DNA of 64,000 nucleotides from an uncultured Faecalibacterium sp. (GCA_934525845.1 CAKSZS010000001.1:62001-126000); one strand, 5' to 3'. Numbered from the stretch's first letter, positions 44,900 through 54,392 are shown. Program-made: numbers and translations. Notes: generated from the letters alone by a model not told the origin.

Positions 44900-45520
44900 A
44901 TGGCGCTTCAAAACAAACTGGGCCTGACCAATGAGGCAGAGCTTGCCCGGGCCGAAGAAAAGATCAGCAAGCAAAAAGCGCTGGAACTGTACGATACCGG
45001 CCTGCTGGATACGTTTGAAGTGGGGACCTTTGCGGGCCTTGCAAAGATTCACGCCTATCTGTTCGGTGACATCTACGAGTTTGCCGGGCAGATGCGCACA
45101 GTGAACATTGCAAAGGGAAATTTCCGCTTTGCCCCGGTAATGTATCTGCATGCGGCCTTGGAAAGCATCGACGCGATGCCGCAGTCCACCTTTGAGGAGA
45201 TCGTCGAAAAATATGTGGAGATGAACGTTGCGCACCCGTTCCGGGAAGGCAATGGCCGCAGTACCCGCATCTGGCTGGACTGCATCCTGAAAAAGGAACT
45301 GCACCGGGTCGTGGACTGGAGCCGCGTGGACAAGGAAGACTATCTGCTTGCCATGGAGCGCAGTCCGGTAAAGGACCTGGAGATCAAGGCGCTGCTCCAT
45401 GCGGCGCTGACCGACCAGATCAAAGACCGCGAAGTGTATATGAAGGGCATCGATGCCAGCTACCATTATGAGGGCTACCATGTCTTCAAGACGGAAGCGC
45501 TGGCATCGGAAGCCCAGTGA
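44900..45520 (+). CDS. Fic-family protein adenylyltransferase with self-inhibitory motif
   Basis: 206 residues. ATG 44900 follows AAGGAGCGG. The Fic core [12 protein letters not shown] begins with catalytic His112, preceded by the flap region [13 protein letters not shown]. Near the C-terminus SYHYEGY (Ser187 to Glu191-Gly192) matches the S/TxxxE(G/N) inhibitory helix of class III Fic proteins, where the glutamate blocks ATP. Class III members such as Neisseria NmFic modify gyrase or other targets with AMP. Targets here are unknown. No antitoxin gene is adjacent, as expected for a self-inhibited enzyme. It sits between ispG and polC, interrupting their usual adjacency. Confidence 0.9.
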   Translation: MALQNKLGLTNEAELARAEEKISKQKALELYDTGLLDTFEVGTFAGLAKIHAYLFGDIYEFAGQMRTVNIAKGNFRFAPVMYLHAALESIDAMPQSTFEEIVEKYVEMNVAHPFREGNGRSTRIWLDCILKKELHRVVDWSRVDKEDYLLAMERSPVKDLEIKALLHAALTDQIKDREVYMKGIDASYHYEGYHVFKTEALASEAQ

Positions 45521-45604
45521 ATCAGCATTTTCCGCACCGCTGCTGCACCTGTTTTCCGGGCGCGGCAGTTTGTGCTGTTTTGACAAAGAAAAGGAGCATC
45601 GTTT

Positions 45605-48600
45605 GTGACACCACTTGTTTCCCAGCTCTGGCCGCAGTTCATGGCGGACCCCGCGTTTGCATCCTGCTTCGGGCAGGTCATCGTGGAGCACGCCCGGATG
45701 ATCCGTCAGGACCGGCAGGTCGTTTTTACCCTGCGCAGTGCTGCTCCGCTGGATAAGGGGCTGTGTGCGCGGCTGCTGGCTTCGCTGCAGCCTGACTATG
45801 AAGGCTTTGAATTGAAAATCGAAAATCTGTTCGGCTATGCCACCCTGGACGATGCGGGCCTGCGGGACCTGCTGGAAGAGATGAAGCGGGACGGCGTGCC
45901 CATCAACGGCTTTCTGGACCGATGCACCATCTCCATCCTGGGGCAGAACATCACCATCGGGGTATGCCACGGCACCAAGTTTTTGCAGGAGATGGGCTTT
46001 GAAACGCTGCTGGCGGAGCGCATTGCCGCCCACACCGGGGTAAAGCCCCGGGTGACCCTGCAGAGCGCAGTGAGCGAGGCCGAGCAGCACCAGCTGGAAG
46101 AAAAGCTGGAACGCAAAATCGCACCGCCGGTGGTCAAATTCGAAAAAAAGAGCACGGCCCCGGCCATCAAGGTGGAGGGTCTGAGCCTGACCGACAAGCC
46201 GGTGAACATCTTCCACGGCAAAATGTTCACCCCCAAAAATCTCACCCCCCTCAAGGATCTGGGCGGCGAGGGCGGCAAGTGCATGATCTGGGGCGATGTG
46301 TTCGCCACCGAGGTCAAGGGCAACTTCCGCAAAATTTATACGGTGTCCATCACCGACTATACCGGCTCCATCAACCTGAAGATCCGCGCTCAGGAGGGCG
46401 AGGACTGCTCCAAGTGGGAGAACATCGGCAAGGGCACGACGGTCATCGTGAAGGGCGACTGCTCTTACGACAAGTACGAGCACGACTACATCGTATACCC
46501 CTACGATGTGCTGGAAGTGGAGCGCAAAAAGCGGGAAGATACCGCCCCGGTCAAGCGGGTGGAACTGCATCTGCATACCAAGCTGTCCAGTATGGACGGC
46601 TTCTGCGACCCCGGCGGCATCGTCAAGCTGGCGCACCGCATGGGGCATCCGGCCATTGCCATCACCGACCACGGCGTGTGTCAGGGTTACCCCGAAGCCA
46701 TGCTGGCGGCGGATGAGATCCACAAAAAAGACCCGGACTTCAAGCTCATCTATGGCTGTGAAGCCTACTTTGTGGATGACATGGTCCCCTGCGTCTACGG
46801 CGTGCAGGATCAGCCGCTGACCGGCGAATTCTGTGTCTTCGACACCGAGACCACCGGCCTGGATCCCGGCGTGGAGTACCTGACCGAGATCGGTGCGGTC
46901 ATCATCCGCAACGGCGAGGTGGTGGAAGAGTTTGATACGTTTGTCAAGCCGGGCAAGCCCATCACCCCCAAGATCACCGAGCTGACCGGCATCACCAATG
47001 AGATGGTGGCGGACGCCCCCAGCGAAAAGGAAGCGCTGGAAGCGTTCCTCAAGTTCGCGGACGGGCGCATTTTGGTGGGCCACAACGTGCATTCCTTCGA
47101 TATGCGCTTTGTACGCGCCGCCGCCAAGCGCAGCGGCATCAAGCTGGAAAATGTGACCTACATCGATACCCTGACCATGGCGCAGGCCATGTATCCCGGC
47201 CTGCACAACTACAAGCAGGGCACCATCAACAAGCACCTGGAACTGCCCGCCTACGAAGCCCACCGCGCCTGCGAGGATTCCGCCGCGCTGGGCCGCATCT
47301 TCTGCGTCATGCTCAAGGACCTGGAGGAAAAGCAGGTCACGAAGATCAGCGAGATCAACACGGGCCTGGGCGGCAACCGCGAGGTGCTGAAAAAGAAATA
47401 TTACCACCTCATCATTCTGGTCAAGAACCAGATGGGCCTGAAAAATCTGTACAAGATCGTCAGCGAGGCCCACGTCAACTACTTCTTCAAAAAGCCCCGT
47501 GTGCCCCGCAGCCTGCTGAACAAGTACCGCGACGGCCTCATCCTGACCTCTGCCTGTGAAGCGGGCGAGCTTTACCGCGCCATCGTGGAGGGACGCTCCT
47601 ACGAGGAATTGAAGAAGATCGCGGCCTATTACGATGTGCTGGAGATCCAGCCGCTGGGCAACAACGCCTATATGGTCCGCGAGGGCAAGGTGGACAGCGA
47701 AGAGGTCATCAAGGACTTCAACCGCACCGTCATCCAGCTGGGCGAAGACCTGCACAAGCCGGTCATCGCCACCGGCGACGTCCATTTCACCGAGCCGGAA
47801 GACGCCATCTACCGCTCTGTCCTTCAAGCGGGCAACGGTTTCAAGGATGCCGACAACCAGCCGCCGCTGTTCTACCGCACCACCGAGGACATGCTGAAAC
47901 AGTTCAGCTATCTGCCCAAAGAAAAGGCGTATGAGATCGTCGTGACCAACCCGCGCAAGATCGCGGCTTCCATCGACGGCAATGTCCGTGCCATCCCGCG
48001 CGGCACCTACCCGCCCAGCATCGAGGGTGCAGAGCAGCAACTGCGCGATGCAACGTGGGAACACGCCAAGCGGGACTACGGCGACCCGCTGCCGGAGATC
48101 GTCGAGAAGCGGCTGCAAAAGGAGCTGGACTCCATCTGCGGCCACGGCTACGCGGTCCTGTACGTCATCGCGGTCAAGCTGGTGGCCTACTCCAACGCGG
48201 GCGGCTATCAGGTGGGCAGCCGTGGTTCGGTCGGCTCGTCGGCTGTGGCCCACTTCTCCGGCATCTCGGAGGTCAACAGTCTGCCGCCCCACTACCGCTG
48301 CCCCAAGTGCAAGTACAGCGAATTCATCACGGACGGCAGCGTGGATGACGGCTTCGACCTGCCGGACAAGAACTGTCCCCACTGCGGCACCCGGATGCTG
48401 GTGGACGGCCACGATATCCCCTTCGAGACCTTCCTGGGCTTCTACGGCGACAAGGAACCGGATATCGACCTGAACTTCTCGGGCGAGTACCAGTCCAACG
48501 TCCATCGCTACACCGAAGAGCTGTTCGGCAAGGCCAACGTGTTCAAGGCGGGCACTGTGTCCGGCATCCAGGACAAGACCGCCTATGGCTACGTCAAAAA

Positions 48601-49897
48601 GTATCTGGACGAGCGGGGCCGCACCGTGAACCACGCCGAGGAAAACCGCCTGACGCTGGGCTGCACCGGCGTCAAGCGCACCACCGGTCAGCACCCCGGC
48701 GGCATGGTCGTCGTGCCGGACACCTATGAGATCTACGATTTCTGCCCCATCCAGCACCCGGCGGATGACGTGGCGGGCGGTCTGCTGACCACCCACTTCG
48801 AATTCAAGTACCTGCACGACACCCTGCTCAAGCTGGACGAGCTGGGCCATGATATGCCCACCTTCTACAAGTACTTCGAGGAATACACCGGCATCCCGGT
48901 GGACTCCATCCCCATGAACGACCCCAAGGTGTACAGCCTGCTCACCAGCCCGGAAGCACTGGGTGTGACCCCGGAGCAGATCGACAGCCAGACCGGCACC
49001 TTCGGCATCCCGGAAATGGGCACGAACTTCGTGCGCGGGATGCTGGTGGAAGCCCGGCCCAAGAACTTCTCGGAGCTGATCCAGATCTCGGGCTTGTCCC
49101 ACGGCACCGATGTCTGGACCGGAAACGCCGATGAGCTGATCCGCAGCGGCACCTGCACCATTGCGGAGGTCATCGGCTGCCGTGACAGCATCATGCTGTA
49201 CCTTCTGCGCAAGGGCCTGGAACCGAAGATGGCCTTCGACATCATGGAGGCTGTGCGAAAAGGCAAGGTGGCCAAGGGCGGTTTCCAGCCCGGCTGGGAG
49301 GAAGCCATGCGGGAGCACGAGGTGCCGGACTGGTACATTGAGAGCTGCCGCAAGATCAAGTATATGTTCCCCAAAGCCCATGCGGTGGCCTACCTGATGT
49401 CGGCCATCCGCCTGATGTGGTACAAGCTGTACCGGCCGCAGGCGTTCTATGCGGTGTACTTCACCGTGCGCGGCGATGACATCGACTACGAAGCCGCTGT
49501 GGGCGGCGCGGCGGTGGCTCGTGCCCACATGGAGGAGGTCAAGCGCCGCCTGAAAGAAGAGAAAAACGCCAAGGATGAAGATGTGCTGGTCAGTCTGCAG
49601 CTGGTCAACGAGATGCTGGTGCGCGGCTACGAGTTCCTGCCCATCGAGCTGGGCAAGAGCTACGGCTCCAAGTATGTGGTGGAGGACGGCAAGGTCCGCC
49701 TGCCGTTCTGCTCCCTGAAGGGCCTCGGCGGTGCTGCCGCCGAGGCCTTGGAGCGGGTGACCATCCACGGCGAAGACTACCTGTCCATTGAGGAACTGCA
49801 GCAGGCTTCCGGTGTGGGTGCCAGCGTGCTGGACCGTCTGCGTCAGGTGGGCGCCCTGGGCGACCTGCCCGAGAGCAGCCAGGTGAGCTTCTTCTGA
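45605..49897 (+). CDS. polC: DNA polymerase III alpha subunit, PolC type
   Basis: 1430 residues, normal for PolC. GTG start 45605 follows AAAAGGAGC at correct spacing. In order: an N-terminal domain, an OB fold (about 195-310), the PHP domain (HLHTKLSSMDGF) split by a DEDDh proofreading exonuclease (FDTETTGLDPGVEYLTEIG, Asp413 and Glu415), the polymerase palm and fingers (EPDIDLNFSGEYQ), and a zinc-binding region (CPKCKYSEF, CPHCGTRM). Helix-hairpin-helix segments end it (LSIEELQQASGVGASVLDRL). It is the essential replicative polymerase of low-GC Gram-positives and ends the pyrH-to-polC run. Confidence 0.98.
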   Translation: MTPLVSQLWPQFMADPAFASCFGQVIVEHARMIRQDRQVVFTLRSAAPLDKGLCARLLASLQPDYEGFELKIENLFGYATLDDAGLRDLLEEMKRDGVPINGFLDRCTISILGQNITIGVCHGTKFLQEMGFETLLAERIAAHTGVKPRVTLQSAVSEAEQHQLEEKLERKIAPPVVKFEKKSTAPAIKVEGLSLTDKPVNIFHGKMFTPKNLTPLKDLGGEGGKCMIWGDVFATEVKGNFRKIYTVSITDYTGSINLKIRAQEGEDCSKWENIGKGTTVIVKGDCSYDKYEHDYIVYPYDVLEVERKKREDTAPVKRVELHLHTKLSSMDGFCDPGGIVKLAHRMGHPAIAITDHGVCQGYPEAMLAADEIHKKDPDFKLIYGCEAYFVDDMVPCVYGVQDQPLTGEFCVFDTETTGLDPGVEYLTEIGAVIIRNGEVVEEFDTFVKPGKPITPKITELTGITNEMVADAPSEKEALEAFLKFADGRILVGHNVHSFDMRFVRAAAKRSGIKLENVTYIDTLTMAQAMYPGLHNYKQGTINKHLELPAYEAHRACEDSAALGRIFCVMLKDLEEKQVTKISEINTGLGGNREVLKKKYYHLIILVKNQMGLKNLYKIVSEAHVNYFFKKPRVPRSLLNKYRDGLILTSACEAGELYRAIVEGRSYEELKKIAAYYDVLEIQPLGNNAYMVREGKVDSEEVIKDFNRTVIQLGEDLHKPVIATGDVHFTEPEDAIYRSVLQAGNGFKDADNQPPLFYRTTEDMLKQFSYLPKEKAYEIVVTNPRKIAASIDGNVRAIPRGTYPPSIEGAEQQLRDATWEHAKRDYGDPLPEIVEKRLQKELDSICGHGYAVLYVIAVKLVAYSNAGGYQVGSRGSVGSSAVAHFSGISEVNSLPPHYRCPKCKYSEFITDGSVDDGFDLPDKNCPHCGTRMLVDGHDIPFETFLGFYGDKEPDIDLNFSGEYQSNVHRYTEELFGKANVFKAGTVSGIQDKTAYGYVKKYLDERGRTVNHAEENRLTLGCTGVKRTTGQHPGGMVVVPDTYEIYDFCPIQHPADDVAGGLLTTHFEFKYLHDTLLKLDELGHDMPTFYKYFEEYTGIPVDSIPMNDPKVYSLLTSPEALGVTPEQIDSQTGTFGIPEMGTNFVRGMLVEARPKNFSELIQISGLSHGTDVWTGNADELIRSGTCTIAEVIGCRDSIMLYLLRKGLEPKMAFDIMEAVRKGKVAKGGFQPGWEEAMREHEVPDWYIESCRKIKYMFPKAHAVAYLMSAIRLMWYKLYRPQAFYAVYFTVRGDDIDYEAAVGGAAVARAHMEEVKRRLKEEKNAKDEDVLVSLQLVNEMLVRGYEFLPIELGKSYGSKYVVEDGKVRLPFCSLKGLGGAAAEALERVTIHGEDYLSIEELQQASGVGASVLDRLRQVGALGDLPESSQVSFF

Positions 49898-49913
49898 AAA
49901 ATACGGACAAAAC

Positions 49914-49949
49914 AAAAAGCCTGCACGGCAAAATGTGCAGGCTTTTTTG
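49914..49949. terminator. Bidirectional terminator between polC and the AraC-type gene
   Basis: AGCCTGCAC (49918-49926) pairs with GTGCAGGCT (49935-49943); AAAAA precedes and TTTTTT follows, so either strand can use it. Confidence 0.88.
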
Positions 49950-49957
49950 TTTGCGGC

Positions 49958-50989
49958 TCAGCGCAGCAGCGGCAGATTGCCGGTGAGCTTGTTCACCTTC
50001 TTTTTGGGACCGCAGAGTGCTACTCCAAAATAGGAAAGGTCTGCCTCGGCGGCAGTGTGCATTTTGCCGATGAATTCCTCATAGGTCTTGCAGCTCTGGG
50101 CAAGGTCGGAGAAATCCACCACTGTCACTTCCTCGAACTCCGGGGCAAACAGGGCCTCCCGCAGGGCTTTCAGGCGTTCCGGCGTGCCTTTGAGGATGGG
50201 CACCGGGAACTCGATGATGCCGAGGTGCAGGTTTCCGCTTTGGTCGGCCACGTCCGCACCCACAACCTCGGGCAGCTTTTTGCCCAGGGTGATGCCCTGT
50301 CCCAGCAGCTGACGTGCCATTTGAATGCGGATTGCTTCCAAATAGCGGTAAGGCGTGATGCCTTTTGCCTGCACAAAGGCACGCAGCAGGGTCGATTTGC
50401 TCAGACCTGCGCAGCGGCAGAGCTGTTCCAGATTGAGATGTTCGGCATAGTGCTGCCGGATAAAGGCACAGACCGCTTCCACTTCCTGCGGGGCGGTTGG
50501 AACGCTGTGCACGGAGGACGGGCCGCAGCGCTCCAGCAGTGCGGAAAACAGATAGAACAGGAATTCTTCTTTTTGAAAACCGGCATCGCCCCGCAGCACC
50601 AGTTCGTGCAGAGTGCGCAGGCAGTCGGCCAGCACATCATCCCGCAGGACATTCTGCGCAAAGCGGGGCAGCGTGCGGGTGCTGGTGATTTCTTCGGCAA
50701 GAGCGAGCATGGTATTTTGCGGGATGTTGAAGGCCCGGTAGGCAAAGGGGCCGCCATCGCTCTGGGTGCAGCCGTGGCTGTCGCCGGGGTTGAGCAGCAG
50801 AATGTCACCCGGCCGCAAGGCATATTCCCGATTTTTGCAGCAGAGAGTGCGCCAGCCTGTCTCGACCAGGCCCAGCACATAGTGCTCGTGGAAATGGTTC
50901 GGGAAGGGCTGCACGATGCCCGCAAAGCGGTAGGCTTCCAGACACAATTGCCGGTCGTATACCACGGTGCGCAGTTTTGTGGGCTTCAC
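49958..50989 (-). CDS. AraC-type regulator fused in frame to the C-terminal part of a DUF2000 domain
   Basis: 343 residues, GTG start at 50989 (read VKPTKLRTVVYDRQLC) behind GGAAAGGAGGTG. Residues 1-150 are an AraC-type cupin sensor (HFHEHYVLGLVETG, LRPGDILLLNPGDSHGC). Residues 165-232 hold the first helix-turn-helix (LNLEQLCRCAGLSKSTLLRAF, then ITPYRYLEAIRIQMARQLL). The sequence then runs LGQGITLGKKLPEVVG and continues as DUF2000 to the end (KGTPERLKALREALF, VVDFSDLAQSCKTYEEFIGK, CGPKKKVNKLTGNLPLLR). The second AraC helix-turn-helix and the first 25 or so residues of DUF2000 are missing. The reading frame is intact, but DNA binding is probably impaired. Confidence 0.85.
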   Translation of the reverse strand: MKPTKLRTVVYDRQLCLEAYRFAGIVQPFPNHFHEHYVLGLVETGWRTLCCKNREYALRPGDILLLNPGDSHGCTQSDGGPFAYRAFNIPQNTMLALAEEITSTRTLPRFAQNVLRDDVLADCLRTLHELVLRGDAGFQKEEFLFYLFSALLERCGPSSVHSVPTAPQEVEAVCAFIRQHYAEHLNLEQLCRCAGLSKSTLLRAFVQAKGITPYRYLEAIRIQMARQLLGQGITLGKKLPEVVGADVADQSGNLHLGIIEFPVPILKGTPERLKALREALFAPEFEEVTVVDFSDLAQSCKTYEEFIGKMHTAAEADLSYFGVALCGPKKKVNKLTGNLPLLR

Positions 50990-51103
50990 AGCGGGGCACC
51001 TCCTTTCCAAAGGCATTGTAGCGCAAAAAATGCGGGAAGTCTTGTAAGATATCGTCAAATCTCCCGAAGGGCAAGGTCTTCTGCATGGGACGGTCACGCA
51101 TAA

Positions 51104-51130
51104 TAAAAAGCTCCCCCTTTCGGGGGAGCT
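51104..51130 (-). terminator. Intrinsic terminator after the DAK2 gene
   Basis: On the minus strand AGCTCCCCC (51130-51122) pairs with GGGGGAGCT (51117-51109), loop GAAA, followed by TTTTTA. Confidence 0.88.
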
Positions 51131-51182
51131 GGTATCAAACAAAGGGAGCGGACTGAGCGGGCTCGACCCGTGCAGCGAATGC

Positions 51183-52877
51183 TTACTCCACGCTGATCAT
51201 ATAATAATACACGGGCTGGCCGCCGCGGATGTGGCTGACTTCCACATGGTTGGGGCACTTTGCCTTCACGATCTCGGTGACCTTCTCGGCGTCCTCGTCG
51301 CTGACGTCACAGCCGGAAATGATGGTCACGAAGCTGGAATCCTTTTTGCACATACCGCGGGCCAGACGGTAGGTGGCCTTGGTGATGTCGGTGGAGGTGG
51401 CAACGATCTTGCCGTTCTCCAGGGCCATGATCTCACCCTTCTTGATGCGCTTGCCGTCGTACTCGCTGTCGCGGGCGGCGTAGGTGATCAGGCCGGTGGA
51501 CACCTTGTCGGCTGCAGCCATCATGTTGATGGTGTTGGTCTCGGCGTTCACGGAGGGGTCAAAGTTCAGCATGGCGGTGATGCCCATGGGCACGGTGCGG
51601 GTGGGCAGCACGATGACCTGACGGTCGGCCAGCTTCTCGGCCTGCTCGGCGGCCATGATGATGTTCTTATTGTTGGGCAGCACGAACACGGTCTTGGCGG
51701 GCACGCTCTGGACAGCGGCCAGAATGTCCTCGGTGGCGGGGTTCATGGTCTGACCGCCGGACACCACGGCATCCACAGCCAGGTCGGTGAACACGGCCTT
51801 CAGGCCCTCACCGGCGGCAACGGCCACAAAACCGTAGTCACGGCTGGGATCCACCGCCGCATAGATGAACTCGCTGGCCTGAGAGGTGGACTTCTCAGCA
51901 GAAGCCTGCTTTTCCAGGCTCTTGCCCTGCTTCTGGCGGGCCAGGAACTGCTCGTGCATATTCTCAATCTTGAAGTTGGTCAGGTAGCCGTACTTGATGG
52001 CCTCGCTCAGGATCTTGCCGGGGTCAGCGGTGTGAACGTGCAGGTTGATGACGTCATCGTCCTCAATGCAGACCACGCTGTCGCCGTTGGACTCGGCAAA
52101 GGCACGCATCTTGGCGGCGCTGGCGCCCTCGTTCTTGTTGATGAGGAACTGGGTGCAGTAGCCGTTCTTGATGTCCTCCACCTTCATCAGGTCATCGGTG
52201 AAGACGCCCTTGCCGGCGTTCTCGGTGGAAAGCTTGGCCTTGTTGGGGGCAGGCTCACCGCCGGCCACGATGGCTTCGCCGTGGAAGACCTTGCCCATGC
52301 CCTCGAAGATGATCAGGATGCCCTGGCCGCCTGCGTCCACGACGCCGGCCTTCTTCAGAACGGGCAGCAGGTTGGGGGTATCGTCCAGCGCCTTCTGGCC
52401 GGCGGTCATCACCACGTCCCACAGGGCGGGCACATCGGCGGCGCCGCAGGCAGCGGCTTCCTCGCTGGCCACGCGGGCCACGGTCAGAATGGTGCCCTCG
52501 GTGGGCTTCATGACGGCCTTGTAGGCACCCTCGACGCCCTTCTTCAGAGCTTCCACGATGTCCTCGGCACCGGCTTCCTTCTTGCCTTCCAGCGCCTTGG
52601 AGAAGCCGCGGAACAGCAGGCTGGTGATGACGCCGGAGTTGCCGCGGGCACCGCGCAACATGGCGGAAGCGGCAGTCTTGGCGGCTTCGCCCACGGTGCA
52701 GCTGTCATCCAGGGCTTCCAACTCCCGGACGGAAGCGCCGATGGTCATGCCCATGTTCGTGCCGGTGTCGCCGTCCGGAACCGGGAAGACGTTCAGCTCG
52801 TCCACGCGGGAGCGCTGATTGTTGATGTTGTTGGCGCCGGAAATGATGGCGTCACGCAGGATCTTACCAGAAATCAT
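51183..52877 (-). CDS. fakA: DAK2-domain protein, FakA/YloV-like fatty acid kinase
   Basis: 564 residues. ATG 52877 follows ATAAGGAGTTAAA. The N-terminal DhaL/DAK2 domain (1-200) has NVFPVPDGDTGTNMGMTI (metal and ADP site) and RGARGNSGVITS. The middle and C-terminal parts match the YloV family (VLPNNKNIIMAAEQA, VLPTRTVPMGITAML). FakA phosphorylates fatty acids delivered by the DegV-like protein FakB, for incorporation into phospholipid. The pairing with a Gls24-type gene immediately upstream is the conserved yloU-yloV order. No FakB is in the window. Confidence 0.92.
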   Translation of the reverse strand: MISGKILRDAIISGANNINNQRSRVDELNVFPVPDGDTGTNMGMTIGASVRELEALDDSCTVGEAAKTAASAMLRGARGNSGVITSLLFRGFSKALEGKKEAGAEDIVEALKKGVEGAYKAVMKPTEGTILTVARVASEEAAACGAADVPALWDVVMTAGQKALDDTPNLLPVLKKAGVVDAGGQGILIIFEGMGKVFHGEAIVAGGEPAPNKAKLSTENAGKGVFTDDLMKVEDIKNGYCTQFLINKNEGASAAKMRAFAESNGDSVVCIEDDDVINLHVHTADPGKILSEAIKYGYLTNFKIENMHEQFLARQKQGKSLEKQASAEKSTSQASEFIYAAVDPSRDYGFVAVAAGEGLKAVFTDLAVDAVVSGGQTMNPATEDILAAVQSVPAKTVFVLPNNKNIIMAAEQAEKLADRQVIVLPTRTVPMGITAMLNFDPSVNAETNTINMMAAADKVSTGLITYAARDSEYDGKRIKKGEIMALENGKIVATSTDITKATYRLARGMCKKDSSFVTIISGCDVSDEDAEKVTEIVKAKCPNHVEVSHIRGGQPVYYYMISVE

Positions 52878-52938
52878 TGTTTTTAACTCCTTATCTCGCC
52901 AAAGGCAGACCGCCCCGGCATCGGGTTTGCAGACAGAA

Positions 52939-53289
52939 TCAGGCGATCACATCGTCCACCGAGACGATCACGCGGGCAACCTTCAGGCCGGTGGCCTGCT
53001 CGACTTCGTCCTTGACGCGGTGCGAAATGCTGCGCGCGGCGGTAGAGATGTTCAGCCCGTAGCTGACAGCGATGTGCAGCTCGATCACAAGACGGCCGTT
53101 CTCCTGTGTGACGCGGACGCCTTTTTCGGAGTAGTCCGAGCCGTGCACCAGACTGCGCACGGCATCGGTCATATCACGGGGCTCCATGGCGGCAACACCG
53201 TAGCAATGTTTGGCTGCCTCACCCACGAGGGTCGAAAAATACCCGGCGGTAAAGCTGACATCCCCCAGAGGGAAACGGGAAGTGATCAT
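52939..53289 (-). CDS. Asp23/Gls24-family envelope stress protein (YloU-like)
   Basis: 116 residues. ATG 53289 (MITSRFPLGDVSFTAGYF) follows AAAGGAGCAGAG. The family pattern is VRVTQENGRLVIELHIAVSYGLNI, then HRVKDEVEQATGLKVARVIVSVDDV. Some members are membrane-associated in Staphylococcus (Asp23); YloU is cytoplasmic and always next to the FakA-type gene. Function is not established, although a link to envelope stress is common. It heads the two-gene unit with fakA, 61 bp upstream of its start. Confidence 0.9.
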   Translation of the reverse strand: MITSRFPLGDVSFTAGYFSTLVGEAAKHCYGVAAMEPRDMTDAVRSLVHGSDYSEKGVRVTQENGRLVIELHIAVSYGLNISTAARSISHRVKDEVEQATGLKVARVIVSVDDVIA

Positions 53290-53391
53290 AGTCGCTCTGC
53301 TCCTTTTATAGTAGTTTATCCGAAAAAACAGGCTTTGTCTGGGGCCGGGTGTGTTCCGGAACCGGAAACCACACCAAAAAACACCCACTCT

Positions 53392-53420
53392 ATTATACAA
53401 CTTCCGCGTGCTGTTGTACA
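53392..53420 (-). promoter_or_regulatory. Promoter for the gls24-fakA unit
   Basis: On the minus strand TGTACA (53420-53415), 17-bp spacer, TATAAT (53397-53392). The -35 is a four of six match. Confidence 0.6.
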
Positions 53421-53674
53421 GTTCAAATTGCGGGTTTGCGTGGAAATCGATTTGAAAGAGACGATCCGGGCAGAGAAGCCTGCAAACGAAAAATATTAAA
53501 AAGGAAAACTTTTCCACACGCGACAGCCTGTGTGCCGATTCGACCCGGGCGGTCTGGTATGCTGGAACACGGCGCGGTGTGCTGCGGAAACGCAAAGTAT
53601 GACCCATAAGAAAAAACAATCTGTTAAAAAATTATAAAACCTGCCTTCAGATGCTTTTCCTGTCTATGAAAAAG

Positions 53675-53683
53675 TGCTAAAAT
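53675..53683 (+). promoter_or_regulatory. Extended -10 promoter for the CBS protein gene
   Basis: TGCTAAAAT at 53675-53683; no convincing -35. Confidence 0.5.
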
Positions 53684-53788
53684 GAAAGCAGAGAGACCGC
53701 CGCCGCACCGGCGGCTGACAGGTTGTGCAGGAGAGAGCGGAGACCCGGCTGCGCACGGCGCAGAATATACTGTTTAGGAGCTGTAGTC

Positions 53789-54247
53789 ATGAATATCTTG
53801 TTTTTCCTTTCCCCCAAGCAGGACTTGATGTATGTGTACGATGATTTCACCCTCCGGCAGACGCTGGAAAAATGGGAGAACAACCGCTATGCGTCCATCC
53901 CGGTGCTGAACCGGCAGGGCAAATATGTGGGCACCCTGACCGAAGGGGACATTCTGTGGGGGCTGAAGAAGTTCCACGGGCTGGACCTGGAAGCAGCCGA
54001 AGAGGTGCCCATCTCGGCCTTTCCGCACAAGCGGGATTACAAGGCCGTGACCGTGACCACCAGCATGGATCAGCTGGTGGAAGCCGCCATGAATCAGAAC
54101 TTTGTGCCCGTGGTGGACGACCGCGGGATCTTTATCGGCATCGTGCGGCGGCAGGCCATCATCCGCTACTGCTACGATAAATCCCGCGCGGCGGAAAAGC
54201 AGGCCCGCACCGAGCGCCCGGTGCCGCAGTATGCCGCGGCACACTGA
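53789..54247 (+). CDS. CBS-domain pair protein
   Basis: 152 residues. ATG 53789 (MNILFFLSPKQDLMYVYDDF) follows TTTAGGAGC. Two CBS motifs fill it: LTEGDILWGLKK with RYASIPVLNRQGKYVG (about 32-58), and NQNFVPVVDDRGIFIGIVRRQAIIRY (about 105-130). Stand-alone CBS pairs bind adenine nucleotides and often act as regulators; a link to c-di-AMP or ATP sensing is possible but not shown. The C-terminus is a short basic tail. It precedes the riboswitch-controlled surface protein but ends in its own terminator. Confidence 0.85.
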   Translation: MNILFFLSPKQDLMYVYDDFTLRQTLEKWENNRYASIPVLNRQGKYVGTLTEGDILWGLKKFHGLDLEAAEEVPISAFPHKRDYKAVTVTTSMDQLVEAAMNQNFVPVVDDRGIFIGIVRRQAIIRYCYDKSRAAEKQARTERPVPQYAAAH

Positions 54248-54292
54248 AAAGCGGCCGCGTATCCGTATCATAACGAATAAAAAGGTGTTCTC

Positions 54293-54334
54293 TGCCGTCC
54301 GGCCCGTTTTGCGCAGGCCGGGCGGCACTTTTTT
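54293..54334 (+). terminator. Intrinsic terminator after the CBS gene
   Basis: GCCGTCCGGCC pairs with GGCCGGGCGGC across the loop CGTTTTGCGCA; ACTTTTTTG follows. Confidence 0.82.
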
Positions 54335-54392
54335 GCGCGGCGCGGGAAGGCCGGTGGGCAGGCAGCCGGAAATTTCGTCAGATTGCATAACA

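Larger units (their letters stand above)
53290..53788. other. Intergenic region between divergent gls24 and CBS genes
   Basis: Just under 500 bp without a credible gene. It holds the promoters of both divergent genes (53392-53420 minus, 53675-53683 plus). A GC-rich hairpin, GCCGCC/GGCGGC at 53699-53715, lies at the expected 5' end of the CBS mRNA. Open frames here lack ribosome sites and codon bias. I see no RNA gene. Confidence 0.6.

Noticed and set aside
44876..49915. Open frame of 1679 codons on the minus strand
   Set aside because: It lies wholly opposite polC, ispG end and fic. With C/G-ending codons stop codons are rare on the opposite strand; the product is rich in His, Gln, Leu and Val, has no family motif, and no ribosome site fits.
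53505..53525. DnaA-box-like TTTTCCACA as part of an origin
   Set aside because: A single imperfect copy with no cluster of boxes, no dnaA or dnaN gene and no AT-rich unwinding region nearby.
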